From Acidobacteriaceae bacterium (GTDB taxonomy: Bacteria; Acidobacteriota; Terriglobia; Terriglobales; Acidobacteriaceae), in contig PMMJ01000007.1 of the NCBI GenBank assembly GCA_003162255.1, forward strand, positions 5,642 through 11,986: 6,345 nt of DNA. Direction: 5' to 3'. The stretch's first letter is position 1. Every line of letters starts with the position of its first letter. A program made the position numbers and the translations under genes. Shown in pieces: positions 5,622 through 6,345 of this stretch. The notes beneath the pieces are model-generated. The model saw only the letters and a list, made by a program, of their open reading frames with translations, made no database searches and had not been told where the DNA came from.

Positions 5622-6062
5622 TTACCCGCTCTCGGAACCGGTATCGGGGAGTAGTCCGAGAACCGCGAGTTCTTCGAGCAGGCTCGCCACGTCGCTGTCG
5701 GACAACTTATCGAAATCACGGAATTTGGCAGTAAGTAAGCCTCCACCAGCGGCATGCTTTGCCGCGACTAACTGAAGAAGCGCGCGTCGTTCAGTAGGAG
5801 AAGACGGGAGATTGAATGACTGCTCTCTTAGCTTCCCGACTTCAAGTTCGTAGGCTTCCTTGGCGGCAACAAGTTTCTTCTGGCGCAGTCCTTTGGCGAT
5901 ATTTTCAAACTGACGTTTCATGTTGGCGGCATGAGCCTGCAAATCTACGCCTGCCTGCCGGGCGTCTTCACGAATTTCTTCATCGGTTGCGTCGACAATT
6001 GATTGGGACAGGTGCCGCACAACGTTTGTGAGCTGCAGGTCGTAGCGGTCTTTATTGGACAT
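5622..6062 (-). CDS. Uncharacterised 146-residue protein in the ImmA operon
   Basis: I do not recognise a named family. The protein is acidic to mixed in charge and probably largely helical, with a likely coiled-coil or long helix at about residues 44-82 (from AANMKRQFENIAKG through LEVGKLREQ). It has a compact C-terminal segment, FRDFDKLSDSDVASLLEEL followed by AVLGLL (114-138), that looks like a conserved small domain. There is no signal peptide, membrane segment or visible catalytic motif. The start has a good ribosome binding site (GAAGGGA, 7 bases upstream) and overlaps the end of the preceding gene by 11 bases; the next gene starts 4 bases after its stop. This tight packing suggests translational coupling and a shared function, perhaps as adaptor, partner or substrate of the peptidase or of the sigma-like protein. 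From memory, similar small proteins occur beside ImmA/IrrE genes elsewhere, but this is unverified. Confidence 0.8.
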   Translation of the reverse strand: MSNKDRYDLQLTNVVRHLSQSIVDATDEEIREDARQAGVDLQAHAANMKRQFENIAKGLRQKKLVAAKEAYELEVGKLREQSFNLPSSPTERRALLQLVAAKHAAGGGLLTAKFRDFDKLSDSDVASLLEELAVLGLLPDTGSESG

Positions 6063-6345
6063 GATGCGATCCCTTCGTTGGGTCGGTTATGCCAGCCTTT
6101 TCGATGTTGCGACGCATTCGGACGACAATGGCGTTGTAGTGTTTCTGCGTGAACCCCCATAATTCACGAACACCCGGCGGGTCATAGCCGTCTCGAGATG
6201 CTTCGAGCAACATCTGGACTTCGGAATCGTCGGCAAACAGGGCATCGATCTCTTCGAGGGTCCGTTTATAGATAAGCATTTGAGCGGCACTCAGGGAGAC
6301 CGATGGAAAAGTCTCCGCCGGGTCGGAGGACATGCCGTCTTCGTC
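6052..6345 (-). CDS. Sigma-70 region 4-like HTH protein, C-terminal part (5' end outside window)
   Basis: The frame stays open to the right edge (residues DEDG precede the ATG at 6331-6333), so the gene probably begins beyond the window and this is its C-terminal part, at least 97 residues. After a helical segment (YKRTLEEIDALFADDSEVQM around 22-41 from that Met), VRELWGFTQKHYNAIVVRMR at about 55-74 followed by RNIEKAG matches the pattern of a sigma-70 region 4 helix-turn-helix ending in an Arg-rich recognition helix. That pattern is seen in sigma-like proteins of bacterial mobile elements. Region 2 would lie upstream. Its stop lies inside the next gene (11-base overlap), indicating translational coupling. 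If it is a true sigma factor it could direct transcription of this operon or of element genes. It could instead be a stand-alone HTH regulator. The assignment rests on pattern, not on a search. Confidence 0.6.
   Translation of the reverse strand, partial: DEDGMSSDPAETFPSVSLSAAQMLIYKRTLEEIDALFADDSEVQMLLEASRDGYDPPGVRELWGFTQKHYNAIVVRMRRNIEKAGITDPTKGSHHVQ
6070..6076 (-). promoter_or_regulatory. Ribosome binding site of the 146-residue protein
   Basis: Minus-strand GAAGGGA lies 7 bases before the ATG at 6060-6062, inside the 3' end of the sigma-like gene. It decides the start of the 146-residue protein and supports coupled translation. Confidence 0.7.

Noticed and set aside
5618..5755. N-terminal extension of the ImmA/IrrE peptidase to an upstream ATG
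   Set aside because: These 46 residues overlap the end of the upstream gene in another frame, show no family similarity and precede a well-placed start at 5617.
1..6345. CRISPR array or retron
   Set aside because: No regularly spaced direct repeats and no reverse transcriptase are visible; the palindromes alone do not support either.

Overview
The window looks like part of an integrated mobile element, or a chromosomal island derived from one, in a GC-rich bacterium. The main clue is a ParB-family protein next to an ArdC-type antirestriction protein, a pairing typical of plasmids and integrative conjugative elements, often in the region that enters the recipient first. An ImmA/IrrE-type metallopeptidase operon and a HerA-like ATPase flank them. 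Similar ParB and ArdC proteins occur in soil Acidobacteriota and Proteobacteria, but this sequence does not settle the host. No relaxase, integrase, transposase, ParA, CRISPR array or rRNA is visible.

Layout from left to right: (1) 3-1064, plus strand, the C-terminal part of a HerA-like ATPase whose Walker A half lies outside the window. (2) 1065-1440, a non-coding stretch between convergent genes. It holds a nested 115-bp palindrome (1123-1237) and a clear rho-independent terminator for the gene to its right. (3) 1441-3048, minus strand, a 535-residue ParB with seven clustered cysteines and no ParA beside it. (4) 3138-4145, minus strand, ArdC, with an N-terminal ssDNA-binding domain and a C-terminal HEYAH metallopeptidase domain. 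(5) 4146-4795, about 650 bp without a convincing gene. It contains a very strong imperfect hairpin that reaches into the ardC ribosome binding site, a 21-bp palindrome, two mutually exclusive stems and a tRNA T-arm-like fragment. (6) 4796-6345, minus strand, a tight three-gene operon: a sigma-region-4-like protein cut by the window edge, a 146-residue uncharacterised protein and an ImmA/IrrE metallopeptidase.

Reading the parts together (inference): ardC and parB probably form one unit transcribed leftward and ending at the terminator at 1379-1423. ArdC would shield the incoming element from host restriction, and ParB would help maintain the element or regulate it. The sigma-like / small protein / ImmA module upstream looks like a regulatory cassette in which the peptidase could cut a repressor or another regulator, as ImmA cuts ImmR in ICEBs1. 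The HerA-like ATPase points to a neighbouring defence or DNA-processing operon, with its partner gene to the left of the window. The least explained parts are the structured ardC leader, the palindrome at 1123-1237, and the three-gene operon with its unnamed middle protein.
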